Positions 29,947 through 40,593 of a stretch of DNA of 64,000 nucleotides are shown in pieces. The stretch covers positions 1-64,000 of the forward strand of contig JAGFMI010000024.1 of assembly GCA_021030905.1 (NCBI GenBank). The letters are read 5' to 3'. This DNA comes from Pyrenula massariospora (lineage: Eukaryota; Ascomycota; Eurotiomycetes; Pyrenulales; Pyrenulaceae). Under the pieces are notes generated by a model. It saw nothing but the letters and a program-made list of their open reading frames with translations. It did not search any database and was not told the origin of the DNA. How positions within the stretch are numbered: position 1 is the stretch's first letter; the number at the start of each line of letters is the position of its first letter. Position numbers and translations under genes: made by a program.

Positions 29947-31116
29947 TCAGTGTGTGTCGCCCAGCTGCTGTTCAATCTCTACACACTCTTGCAAAGTCCG
30001 ACCCCACCGCTCCTCCTCGTCCATCTCCTGCGCTTTTCTCTCAGCCCTCAATGGCCTTCTTGCGAACCCGCCGTAACCAAAGTGCCTTCTCATCGCTGCC
30101 TTTGTGCCTACCACTCCGCCTTCGATAACACCCCAATCCGCTCTGGCAACTACCGCTTGTAGCTTCTGCGCTTCCTCGATCCTCCCACTACTGTACAAAT
30201 TGTAGAGCCTGACCAACGACCGTGGCACAAGGTTTCCAAGTCCTGCAATGACGCCTGCTCCACCTTGCAGAAGACTTGGTAGTAAGAAATCAGCCGAACC
30301 CCCAAATGTGAAGAATGGATCGCTCCCTTTCGGACGTGGAGACGTTTTGGGGTTCGCCAGCGCCGATGTGATTCGGCACAACTTTCCCGTGTTCCCGCAA
30401 GTGAGCTTGCAACCCACAACATTTGGGTGTGATGCTAGATTAAGAATATCATCAGATGAAAGGTCCATGCCCGCCACCGCTCCAGGGTAGTTGTAAATTA
30501 GCATAGGAAGGGGGCTCTCGTCAGCGACGTCTTGGAAATGGCGGATGAGGGATGCTTTGGTGTAGCTAGCGCGGTAGTAGCTTGGCGGTAGGACCAACAC
30601 GTGAGTTCCACCTGAAGCGGCGGCTGAGCGGGTGAGATTGATGACATCGCGTGTAGACTGAGCACCGCAGCCGACAATGACCGGGAAACGATCATATCCA
30701 GCGGAGTGGAGGGCCGAGCGAGTGACAGATGTCACCGTGTCGCGTTCGGAAGTAGTTAGGTGGACAGCTTCACCATTGGAACCCTGAGTAGTGATGCCTG
30801 TGATGCCAGCACGAGCAAGGCGGACGGCATGGGCAGCAGTGGCGGCAACATCGAGGTCTTCTGTCTCAGGATCGAAGAAGGCGGTGGTAGGGACGTAAAT
30901 ACCGGGTCTGAGAGATGGACGTGGGAGCGATTCCATGCTGCCGTTCACAGTGTTGACACTCATCTCATCGAAGGTCATATCGACGGAAGTCGACGAGAAA
31001 GAGGCGTCAGAAGGACATGTCGTCGAAGAAAGTGGTGTACCTTTTGAGTGGTGGGAGACCGAAGTGGGATCGAGAGTGAACATGTCGCGTGAGGGGACCT
31101 CAGCATGTGGGTCCAT
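29947..31116 (-). CDS. DapA/DHDPS-family aldolase (HOGA or deoxy-hexulosonate aldolase type)
   Basis: Single-exon protein of 389 residues. A roughly 65-residue Ser/Thr-rich N-terminus precedes the TIM barrel starting RPGIYVPTTAFFD. GSNGEAVHLTTSER is the substrate carboxylate-binding motif, IYNYPG carries the catalytic Tyr (about 208) and VGCKLTCGN the Schiff-base Lys (about 236). FTFGGSADFLLPSLLQG follows. Class I aldolases of this family cleave or form bonds to pyruvate. In fungi, members serve as 4-hydroxy-2-oxoglutarate aldolase or as L-threo-3-deoxy-hexulosonate aldolase of galacturonate catabolism; sequence alone does not choose. The long N-terminus has no clear mitochondrial signal. Confidence 0.88.
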   Translation of the reverse strand: MDPHAEVPSRDMFTLDPTSVSHHSKGTPLSSTTCPSDASFSSTSVDMTFDEMSVNTVNGSMESLPRPSLRPGIYVPTTAFFDPETEDLDVAATAAHAVRLARAGITGITTQGSNGEAVHLTTSERDTVTSVTRSALHSAGYDRFPVIVGCGAQSTRDVINLTRSAAASGGTHVLVLPPSYYRASYTKASLIRHFQDVADESPLPMLIYNYPGAVAGMDLSSDDILNLASHPNVVGCKLTCGNTGKLCRITSALANPKTSPRPKGSDPFFTFGGSADFLLPSLLQGGAGVIAGLGNLVPRSLVRLYNLYSSGRIEEAQKLQAVVARADWGVIEGGVVGTKAAMRRHFGYGGFARRPLRAERKAQEMDEEERWGRTLQECVEIEQQLGDTH

Positions 31117-32445
31117 GGCTAGAAGCCTAAGATAGAGCGTAGTGACACTTGATAGGAAGGTCTATGAAATTGGGAATGGTGGTGAGAACGGTGGGGACGC
31201 GGAGTGAAGGACCCTGGAGGCTGTCAGGTTCCTGCCCGGTTTATGCGGCGGATGAGCGACAAAGGGCAACAGAGGGTAGGGCGGGTCGCGTATTTTAAAG
31301 TATAGCAGTCGGTGACTGTGGGCTTCTCACCAGAGATCATGGCAGAAGACGGGTTTGAAGGTCGAGGATCATTGGCTCATCTGGAGGAATGTGTTTGATC
31401 CAGCAGAGTGAGATCGGAGCCGGGGGGGAGGGGCGGGAGGGTATGCGTGGGGGTGGGCCCCGGTGACAAAGCTCGCTTGTGCAAGTGCGGCGGCGGTCGG
31501 CAATTGGATCCATCGATGATTTCTCTCTGCGGCGCCGTCAACTTTGGGGAGCCGTTGTCAGACGCAAACCCCCATCATGTGCGCGTCAGATCGAGTCGTG
31601 GTATGCAGCATGTCGGAGAAAGGGTCCAGCCTGTCAGGCACGTGTGCGCCCCGCGAGATGATCGGCTTCCTTTGCCTGCATGCATGCAATCGGCATCACG
31701 ATCCGGGCCCAGCAGTCAGGGTGCCCGCCAGCCAATCCACCCCATATCTCCTGACTAAGTTTTGCTTTTTGCGGGTAGCATCCAGAGCGGCTGAAGGTCG
31801 AATAGAATTTTCAGGCGAGTGACCTGACGTCGCTTCATTCGAGGCTGTAGCCATGTCATCCTAGGCATTCTCGGCACTCTGGTCCGAATGTCTGACACAT
31901 GTATATGCGCCGGTTGCAGTAGTCGTGCTGGTTCGTTTATATCCCATGGTGGAGCTAGAGCGGCATTGCAACGCCAGCAAGGAGATGGATGCGATGCGCA
32001 AGGAATGGCAAGGGCATCACCGCTCCACGTTGCCTGCACGACGTCTTGCGCCATTCTGTCTGTCCCGTTCTTGGGGCGAGTGGCGGCTGTTTGGAAAAGA
32101 GAGTTCGGTGGCGAAGAAGCGCTGTGGAGCAGCTGGACGTGGGGAGGGCTTGAGGGTTGAGTCGAAAGGGATCCGGTAACTGAATGAGGGAGAGTTGGGT
32201 CTGGGTTGGTCTTTGGGGGTGTTGCGGACGCGTGGGGCACAGCCCAGGGAACAACGACACTTGGAGACACCCCCGGTTGTGCCCTAGAGAGAGCCGAAGA
32301 TCCGCCGGGGTGGGACGTGGGGGAAGACCCACGCCTGGTTTGCGGGGTGCAGACGCCGATCCTCTTGGCCAGAGGGTCTCGAAAACTCAGCATGTGAAAG
32401 TGATCCTGGATCTGAGAAGGGAACGTTGACCGTGCACAATCTCAT
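31117..32445. other. Intergenic 1.3 kb, no gene supported
   Basis: It holds the aldolase promoter. A minus-strand frame at 31755-32393 (212 codons) is Pro/Ser-rich low complexity without conserved features and is not accepted. Confidence 0.5.
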
Positions 32446-33731
32446 TCACCCATCGTAAAACTCAACCTCCTCGTCCACGCCAAAGTCTCGAAGACGATCT
32501 CCATCGGGACTCCGCCACCCCTCTTCCCCACCCAGATCCCCCTGCTGAGATTCCTCGCTATCAAGCTCCTCGTCGTCATCCTTCTCCACGAATCCGTTGG
32601 CAGTCTTGGTATATCGCTCCGAGAACGGGATCCTTCTCTGAATGGCAGGCACCTCTTGACGGCGACGGAGATCCGCCTGTTGCCTTTCCCGGAATGCCGC
32701 TATACGCTCCTGATCCGAGAGTTCTTGCTCATAGGTGAAAGGTGTCTCCGTACTTCTCTGAAGGCGCGGGATGCGGTCTGGGTCCGGAGGTGGCCACGAT
32801 TTCGACTCATCTTCAAAACCATTGGTTTCAAAAGTAGATCCGCCTTCAGGAGATGGAGTTGGTGCAAATGGCCAAAACCACTGGAGGGGATTTGCACTAC
32901 CTCCCATGCCCTGCTGGATGTTTTTGAAAATGCCAATGTCATAGGGGAATTCCTGCTTCTCGATCTTGATCTTCATGCCGTCCGGGCCGTCCAGATAGCC
33001 ACCAAACACCTTGGCTCGCCGGACAAGCTTCTCATGCCGCGCGATTTCCCAGCTTTCAATTGTGGTAACGTTAGCCCCCAGACCCCACAGAGTTCGAAGT
33101 ATCAAGACGATGAGCGCAGTCATGGTGACAGAGTTGGCGGCAAAAATTGACAAGAAAAGCGCGAGTTGCATGGAACTGGGTCCGAGATACTGGAAGCAGT
33201 CAGCGGGATAGACAATGAGAGAGCTTGTGCTCATACACTGGGCATGTTCCGCTTCTCCCATAGCAACGCGCCACGAACATAAAGAAAATATTGCAGGTAG
33301 GCCATGGCCACGATTCCGTAGAACAAGAAACGAACAAAGTGCGGAAATGTAGAGTAGGATACGCAATTGTTTGTCCACGGGCAATGGTGGTCCATTTTGG
33401 GGATGCATTTGCCACACGTTTTGCAATGATGAGCTCTGGCCGGCTTTGGAGCTTCGCATTTTCTGCACCATCTCTGTTGCGTTATGACTTTGGATCCAGC
33501 GCTATCCGCCTCGGTTGCGTGGGCTGTTTTTAGGCTCCCAGGGTCGACGAAACATGCGCGGTAAAAGCCAACATATGTAAAGAGGACAGCCACATTGAAA
33601 AGCAGACTTTGGCGACCATCCAGTGGCGCCGGGTCCATGTAACGGAAGAGAAGTTGCGATGGATACGCCAGGAAGCCAATGAGTATCGTTCCAAAGGGAA
33701 CAGCCAGTTGTGAGATTTCAAAGTCGGCCAT
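32446..33731 (-). CDS. PFA4: Palmitoyltransferase PFA4 (DHHC S-acyltransferase), two exons
   Basis: Exons 33731-33237 and 33189-32446, 1239 nt, 412 residues. The 47-nt intron (donor GTATGA, branch CTGAC, acceptor CCAG) joins KRNMPS to YLGPSSMQL, as in PFA4 proteins. The cysteine-rich domain spans about residues 89-139 (CRKCEAPKPARAHHCKTCGK), with the catalytic DHHC at 114-117. Two helices precede it and two follow it (FVRFLFYGIVAMAYL; LFLSIFAANSVTMTALIVLI). The C-terminal cytosolic tail has WWF-like aromatic and acidic stretches. PFA4 is an ER enzyme; in yeast it palmitoylates chitin synthase Chs3 to allow its ER exit, and the same role is likely here. Confidence 0.93.
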
Positions 33732-34266
33732 TCTTTATCAGGATATAGAACCACTTTCAAGACATTTAGACGACGATTGGGCCCGTGCGGTACAAGACGA
33801 TATGAAATTTCGTGACGAACTATATCATTCATTCGCACGTCGTGATTCAAAATTCGAGCAGGGACTTCAAGTTGCCTCGCAATGGAAGACTTCTTCTGCT
33901 TGACCGCATGGTTCAGGGACGCGTCTTTGTCATTCTTGGCGCGTCTTGTCCAATCCTTGGCATTCTAACGAAGTCTTGCGCCCGTTCACGCCTTCGACCA
34001 GCCAGTTCACGATACACACATCCTGTCATTCATTGTCTACAAGCATTTCTGCATACTGTGTACAATGGTAGGCTACCTGAACTCATTTGCAGAGAACTCT
34101 GCGTACAGTTCAAATCGCAAGCTATCTCAAAGGTCCCTACAGAACGCGGTAGGCACTTTACAATATTTCTGGCAAGATCCTCTTAATAATTATCTATTGA
34201 TAGATACGCTGTGGCGGCCTTGACGGGATGCGACTGACACCATAAAGTACGACGAGATCGGCGACA
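33732..34266. other. Intergenic, nothing seen
   Basis: About 535 bp between PFA4 and the 3' end of the MutL-homologue gene. It holds the PFA4 promoter. No conserved frame. Confidence 0.5.
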
Positions 34267-36299
34267 TCATTCGATCCCGTTGATCAGCTCCTTGACCGTG
34301 TCTTCCCAGATATCTATTCTAATCCCCTCGTCTCCGTCGCAAACGAAGTTGTTCTCACCTGTCCCAATATATCCATCCGTGCCTCTTAACGCCTTGGCCA
34401 CATTCTTCAGCAAATCTGTACTGCATTGCAAACCCTTCGCGTCAAGTCGAAATAGATCGGATGAGCCGTTGAGCATAGCTACGGCAGCTCTAAAGCGGTT
34501 TTGATGTGGGCTCTTACCGGTTCCTGACCCAGGTGCTTGGCCAGCAAAATCTTCGCGCAAATTGATTTTAGGTAGAAACGAGCTTTTTGTGGTTAGCCGC
34601 TGGGCAGCAAGGAGCGCTTTCTTGCGATGCTCATAATCCATCACTGAACAAAGGCTAGGCTGCAAGCCTTGTGATGAATTGACCGTGGAGAGAGAGCCGG
34701 CAGCAGAAGTCATGCTGGAAAAGGGACTGGGTTGTGATATTTCGGAATTTGATCTTTCACCGGGAATGGTAGGCGACAGTAGAGCACTATCTAAGCGCTT
34801 CTTTTCCGGTGGGCTTTTGGCGGATTTGAAAGGAGATGTAAACGGCTTATTAAGAGGGAAATGCGTCGCTGAAACTACTTTCTCAAAGGGAGATGAATTC
34901 AAAACGGTGTCGTCATCGTCGAACCAACTGCCTGGGGTGATATCGCCTGCATCTTGTGTCTGCTTAATTGCTGAATGCTTTTGTGCAAGCAAGAGTTGAA
35001 TCGAACCATCGACGAGCCTCTTGCTACTCTGATGTCCCCTGGAAATCGCGCGGTCGTGCAGTCCAAGGCCCAAGTCTCCATATATATCTTTGAAGAGTTT
35101 CTCAACTACCTCTAGCACTGGCCAAGGATCGTCAAATAAAACGTCATTCTTGGCCGGCTCAATGTTAACATCGTAGCTTCCTCGGGGACATTCGATCTGA
35201 AGGCACAGAAAGGGATTGGAAAGGCTGTCTGTCTCTCCAGCACGCCTGGCAGCTGATTGAACGTAGGTTTTGAACAGCTTCACGATCTGTTTTGGCGTTC
35301 CTCGGCTGGTTGATAATGGACGGCCGTCGATGCTAAGGTATTGATTGCTATGGACAATTTTCGAGAAGTCTATGGGTCGTTAGAAATCTTTAGAGGAGCC
35401 TAGGGTATTGTGCTGCAAGCTTGCCTGCGTCTTCTCTTGGTAGTAGAGCGCTGAAGTGTATCTGTCGGAAATTTGGATAGCGTTCTTCATGGCCAGTCGC
35501 GCCTCTCCCTTGTGATGGCTGCTCCTTTAAATCCCTGGGTTCTGAAGGTATGAGAACGCATTGCGTAGAAACATCGCGCCCAATGACCCCTATTGCCACA
35601 TCAAGTAGCGAAGCCGCTTTGCCTGGGATGTAGCTCCAATCGCCTTTTGCATCTTTACCTTTAAGAACTCTGACAGAGAAGCGTACGGTAGGCCTTGCGA
35701 AGGCATAACCTTGTAGCAGTTTCTTCACGTGATTAATAGCTTTCGAAGATCCTTTAAGGGCAGTTTCATATCGAACAGGTACCCTTTGGAGAAAGTTAAG
35801 AACTCTGACTGTTGTTCCGACAGGATGTGATGCTCTACTGGAGCTGTGGATATCATCAGAATAAGACCCGCAGGAACACTTTGAGGGCTCACCTGCTATA
35901 TCCGCCCGCTTGCGTGAAATTGAGTGTCTCTGCCGCAACTTCTCCATCAATTCTTGTAGTCACCCTTACGTTGCCACTCAATTCGGTAATGCTTGATAGT
36001 GCTTCGCCTCGAAAGCCCAGCGAAGTCCCACCAAGTTGACAAAGATCCTCGACGGTCTTGATCTTGCTAGTATAGTGTTTCTTGCAGAGTAAGTTTCTGT
36101 CCTCCAGGGGAACACCGCTTCCATTGTCCTTCACCTGGATGACGTCGAGGGCATTACAAGACAGCTCTACTGTGACAATCGTCGCTTGTGCGTCTAGAGC
36201 GTTGTCCACGAGCTCTTTCACGACTGAGCAGGAGTCTGTCAGCACCAAAACGCTACCAATAGCGCGTGTTGTGGATTCTGGTAATGATACAATGGGCAT
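34267..36299 (-). CDS. MutL-homologue mismatch-repair protein (MLH2/human-PMS1 type), three exons
   Basis: Exons 36299-35893, 35843-35425 and 35369-34267 give 1929 nt, 642 residues. Intron 1 is 49 nt (GTGAGC...ACAG). Intron 2 is 55 nt and starts with GC (GCAAGC...CATAG, branch TTCTAAC); splicing it joins LLPREDA to DFSKIVHSNQYLSIDGRPLS exactly as in MutL proteins. GHKL ATPase motifs are intact: E29 and N33 in KELVDNALDA, DNGSG at 58-62 and LGFRGEALSSI at 94-104. KxDVxFxDP-like NDVLFDD follows. The C-terminal region is short and lacks the DQHAxxE endonuclease motif, pointing to the accessory MLH2/PMS1-human class, not yeast-Pms1/MLH3. It acts in the nucleus as a partner of MLH1. Confidence 0.88.
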
Positions 36300-37041
36300 G
36301 CTCGGCCCCTCTACATTATGAATTGTACATGCCGTAATATGTCAGGAAGCATGGTTTAGGAGCCGAGGGAAGACCAGCGGCGGTTACCTTCATCTACCTT
36401 ATCTATCGTCGGCCGCAATATTGAAGCGAATCCTTGGCATTTTAGGTTGTGTGCGTACACGTTCACACAGACAGCTCCAGATAGCTTTAATGGAGCGTGC
36501 GCAGTAGGAAGTGGTACAGGGCTGTCATATCACGCCTAACAGTACCCTGCAAGGCTCCAGACAAGCATTTGATCCCCTCTCACAGCCTCGACCTCCCCCA
36601 GTCCGTGGGTTCCGGAGATAAGCGGCAATGCCGGACGAAGGCCAATCCTCGATTGCGAGCCACGGCGCTGTAGTAGGAGAATGATCTGGGAGATCAGACG
36701 TTTCTGGGGCTGCTTCATGAGTCATACGCATAATCGTGGAACTGTCGAACTGACCTGCGACCGCATTAGGCTCTAGCGATGACGATAGCGGCCTCCCTCC
36801 CCTCGCCAGACCGCCTCGACGTTGTTATTTATCTCGTTGCAGCCACTGCCACTACTCCGTGCTGGCGCCCGCGGGGAGTCTTCTTGGCGCCTTTCCCACC
36901 TGCGAGCTTCCTTACAGAGGAGGACCCCAATCCTTCCACCGTCCATTCACTTTCCTCTTCCTCCATCGCAGGTCGCTGTCGGATGATCTAGGAAGCTTTT
37001 CAAGATCACACTGAACTCTCGCGCAGGAAGAGAACAACAAC
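36300..37041. promoter_or_regulatory. Divergent promoter region
   Basis: About 740 bp shared between the MutL-homologue gene (-) and the Zn2Cys6 regulator gene (+). The right half (36780-37041) is C/T-rich on the + strand, as is usual for fungal leaders. No specific operator is claimed. Confidence 0.5.
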
Positions 37042-39969
37042 ATGACGCCGACGCCTTCCTCTACCACTTCTTCCAGCGCCGGAGGTGCTCACTCCCCCGA
37101 AAACGCCCAATTCCGCGTGGTTCGCAAACGCAACAGAGTTCCCTTATCCTGCGCACCCTGTCGACACCGCAAATTGAAATGCAACCGTTCAACTCCCTGC
37201 GAGAACTGCGTCAAACGCGGTGATGCGGCCTCTTGCACCTATGCCGCGCCGACGGCCAGGAAGAAGAATTCGATCAATCAAGGAAACCCAACCACACCTG
37301 ATGACATGCAAAATCGCATTGACCGATTGGAGGGACTGGTACTGTCCTTGATGACAAATGGCCAACAAACACCAGGACCAACCGCTGCAAATGCCCTCTT
37401 AGCCGGGAACATGAGCACTGACTCTGGGCAAGACGCCAACGGCGGAGAGGATAACGAAATGTTGGACGGAGAAGATGAGAGTGAGACAGACCAGGTTACG
37501 CAATCGTTGGGCGTCATGAAAGTCTTTGATAACAACACCAAGACAATGTATTATGGAGAAGCGCACTGGGCTGCAGTTTTGCATGGCATCCGTGAGGTCC
37601 GAGATTATTTTGCAACGCACAAGAAAGAGATGCAGGACCAGATTGATCGGGTCGCTGCAAACAAGGCATCCCGACCTCAAGAGCTGAGCGCGTCCGGTCC
37701 AGCTCTACTGTTCGGTGCATCAACCCCTCCGAGCCAGAAAGACATCCTCGCGGCTATTCCTTCGAGATATATGACCGACATGCTAGTCGCCCGGTATTTC
37801 AACACGTTCGATCCCGCCTTACATATCTTACACTTGCCGACCTTTCAGAAGCAGTATAACAAGCATTGGGAGAATCCAAAAGATAGCAGTCTCGTCTGGG
37901 TTGCCATGCTGTTTGCCATTTGCAGAATGGCAATGTACTCATATCACCGTGACGGAGACGAACCTCCTGAATTTAGGGGGAAATGTCTTGACATGGCTGC
38001 AAATTTTCGAACACAGATGACACATTGTTTGATTTCTGCTGACTACACCAAACCACACAATTTTTTGATTGAGACTCTGATATTCCACTTGCATGGTGAA
38101 TACATTCAGAACCGAGAAGCGGACGCCAGTGTCTGGGTCCTAGTTGGCATGATTGCTAGGCTAGCCATGCGCATGGGTTATCACCGAGATTCAAAATGGT
38201 TCCCCAACATCACCCCCTTTCAAGGAGAGATGCGACGACGAGTCTGGACCTTTGTCCGCCAGTCCGATCTCCTCTTTTCGTTCCAAGTCTCTCTGCCTAG
38301 CATGATACGCATTGGCGACAGCGATACCGAACTTCCTCGCAATATTCATGACGACGAATTCGACGAGGACTCGAAAGAGCTTCCCCCATCGCACCCATCT
38401 TCAGAAATAACGACCACTTCATACATGATTGCCAAGGCGCGCCTCTCTTTTGGCTTTGGTCGCGTCCTTGAACTCCTCACCTCCGTCAGCGCTCCGTCCT
38501 ACGAAGAAGTCATGAAAATTGATAACGGCCTTCGCGAAATCAATGACTCCCTCCCGGCACATTTGAAATTCCGCTCCATGCAAGAACAGACTCTCGACAC
38601 TGTAACACTGATCCTTTCCCGCTTCAACCTCCAATGCCTCTACCACAAAACCCAATGCGTCCTGCATCGCAAATTTCTCAGGCCAGCTCGCACGAACCCT
38701 CGCTACGTCCACAGCCGCCGGACCTGCCTCGACTCCGCCATGGCTCTTCTCCGCATGCAGGAGATCCTGCACTCTGAATCTGGGCCTCATGGGCGTATGC
38801 GCAAGATGAAATGGTACACCTATAGCCTGACAGCGCACGACTTCCTCCTTGCCGCAACGATGGTCGCTACAGACTTATATCAAGGCTTTGAGCGAGAACA
38901 GCGCAGCCCTCATTCTGCGGCAGCGGGTACGCAGGACGTCCATACCTGGGGCATCCAAAGCAGAGATGACCTGATCGCCGCACTGGAAAAGAGTCGGAAT
39001 ATCTGGCGCGAGCTGCAGGATGAGAGTATGGATGCATTCAAGGCAGCGGAATTGCTGACTGTAATGTTGGAGAAGCTAAGTTTCGGAGCCCCGTCGCCAA
39101 TGACTGGGGGAGATCTAGATGGCCAACAGCAACAGGGTCCCGGACAAGCAGCGACAAATTTGGCGTCAGGCATGCAAAGTGCATACCCAGACCTCGGCCC
39201 AGGAAGCGGAGTTAGTGCAGCGGATGAGAAGCAGAATGCAGCGCTAACCTTGGGTTTGCTCTCATCTGGAGGGTTGAGTCCCAATTCTGCGGCCGCTGCC
39301 GCTGCATCAGGTGTCTCGCCTCAGGCGCAGACAGGTACAACGCCGAATCCGTTCGGAATAGGAACGGGATCAGCATTTGAGTCAAGGGGTGGGATTGACG
39401 CGCTGCTACAACCTGGGACTATGTCAGGAAGGAATTCGGCACAGGGACAAATTGGTGGAATTGAGGGAGTGCCGAGTCCTGGTGGGCAGTTCATGTTTGG
39501 GCCGGGGTTTGGTAACTGGACAAATGATATGAATCTGGATTGGGTGTGTTCTTTTTCTCGCTTTCCATTCCAATCGCGTCACATTCAATGTTGCTAACTT
39601 TAATTTGTGCAGGATGCGTGGGACTCCTACATGCAGCCTCAATCCAACCTTGACCCCGCCAACTCTCTCTGGTCCACGGGCTTAACTCCTCAACCATTTC
39701 CACCGCCCTCGCCTACTCCTGGCCCCAACGTCAGCCAAAACATGTCCTCTGGTGCCAGTCCAAGCGATGGCACATCAAACACAAATAGCCAGCCAACGCC
39801 AGCAGGGAACATAAATCCCAACTTAGAGAGTGTAACAAATCCAGGGTCTGGGAATGGGTACGGTGGTAGTGCTGGAGGAGGCCAAGGGCAGACTCAGGGC
39901 CAAGGGCAGGGACCAGCAGCGTTCAGAGGGTGGGGAGGGTTCGGGTGGGGCGTCGGAGAGTCGAAGTGA
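37042..39969 (+). CDS. Zn2Cys6 fungal-specific transcription factor, two exons
   Basis: Exons 37042-39543 and 39613-39969, 2859 nt, 952 residues. The 69-nt intron has donor GTGTGT, branch TGCTAAC and acceptor GCAG and joins NLDW to DAWDSYMQ. The zinc cluster is Cys 37, 40, 47, 53, 56, 65 (C-x2-C-x6-C-x5-C-x2-C-x8-C). A short coiled segment NRIDRLEGLVLSLM follows near residues 90-110. The middle homology (Fungal_trans) region runs about 240-620, with the characteristic GMIARLAMRMGYHRD. The tail is Gly/Gln/Ser/Pro-rich and may be an activation domain. It is a nuclear DNA-binding regulator; the target pathway is not evident from sequence or neighbours. Confidence 0.92.
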
Positions 39970-40593
39970 CGTCAACGAAAGATAAATAGAAGAGATGTAG
40001 ATGTCGAGGCGGCGGAGAAAGGCATCGTTCAGCGAATGTGCCAGAGTAATTGAAGGGACATCCTCCAGAAGCAGAGCGGGCACAAACGTCCTGGCGACCA
40101 TGGAGAATCCACTCAAAGCTTTGGCAGATTACGTTCGCTTTACAACCACGAGCTGGGAATAGTGGCGCAAAATCTGCAGCGGGCCATGGGTTCATTGCGA
40201 CAGATGGGTCGATTTTTCAAGGACACGGCATTGACCCGAATGAATAATTGAGGTAGAGGAGCCTCTGATGGGAGAATAACACCTAAATCGACATGGGATT
40301 GGCAGTCTGAGTCGGAGCAAAAGAGTCCCAGGTTCGAGCTAAATATTTAATGAACGAGCGAAAGTAGATGACGAATCGGAGACGAGATTTGTGAAGAATA
40401 CGATTTGCGTCATCACGGTGAAGTTGCTTGGGTATCAGCTGCTCTCCTCTGTTTGCCAGGTGCAGATCGCCTTGAATGATTGTCGAGGAGACTGCAAAAC
40501 AGGTGACCTGAGGCCGGGCTAGGGGGGCTTATGTAAACGCTTTAAGAAAAATCTCGACTTCGCTCGTGTGAATTATAGACCACTCTATTCTTC
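39970..40593. other. Convergent intergenic region
   Basis: About 620 bp between the 3' ends of the Zn2Cys6 regulator (+) and PEX6 (-). It holds two 3' UTRs; no gene seen. Confidence 0.6.

Noticed and set aside
31755-32393. 212-codon minus-strand frame
   Set aside because: Pro/Ser low complexity in GC-rich intergenic DNA, no motif, no homology-like block.
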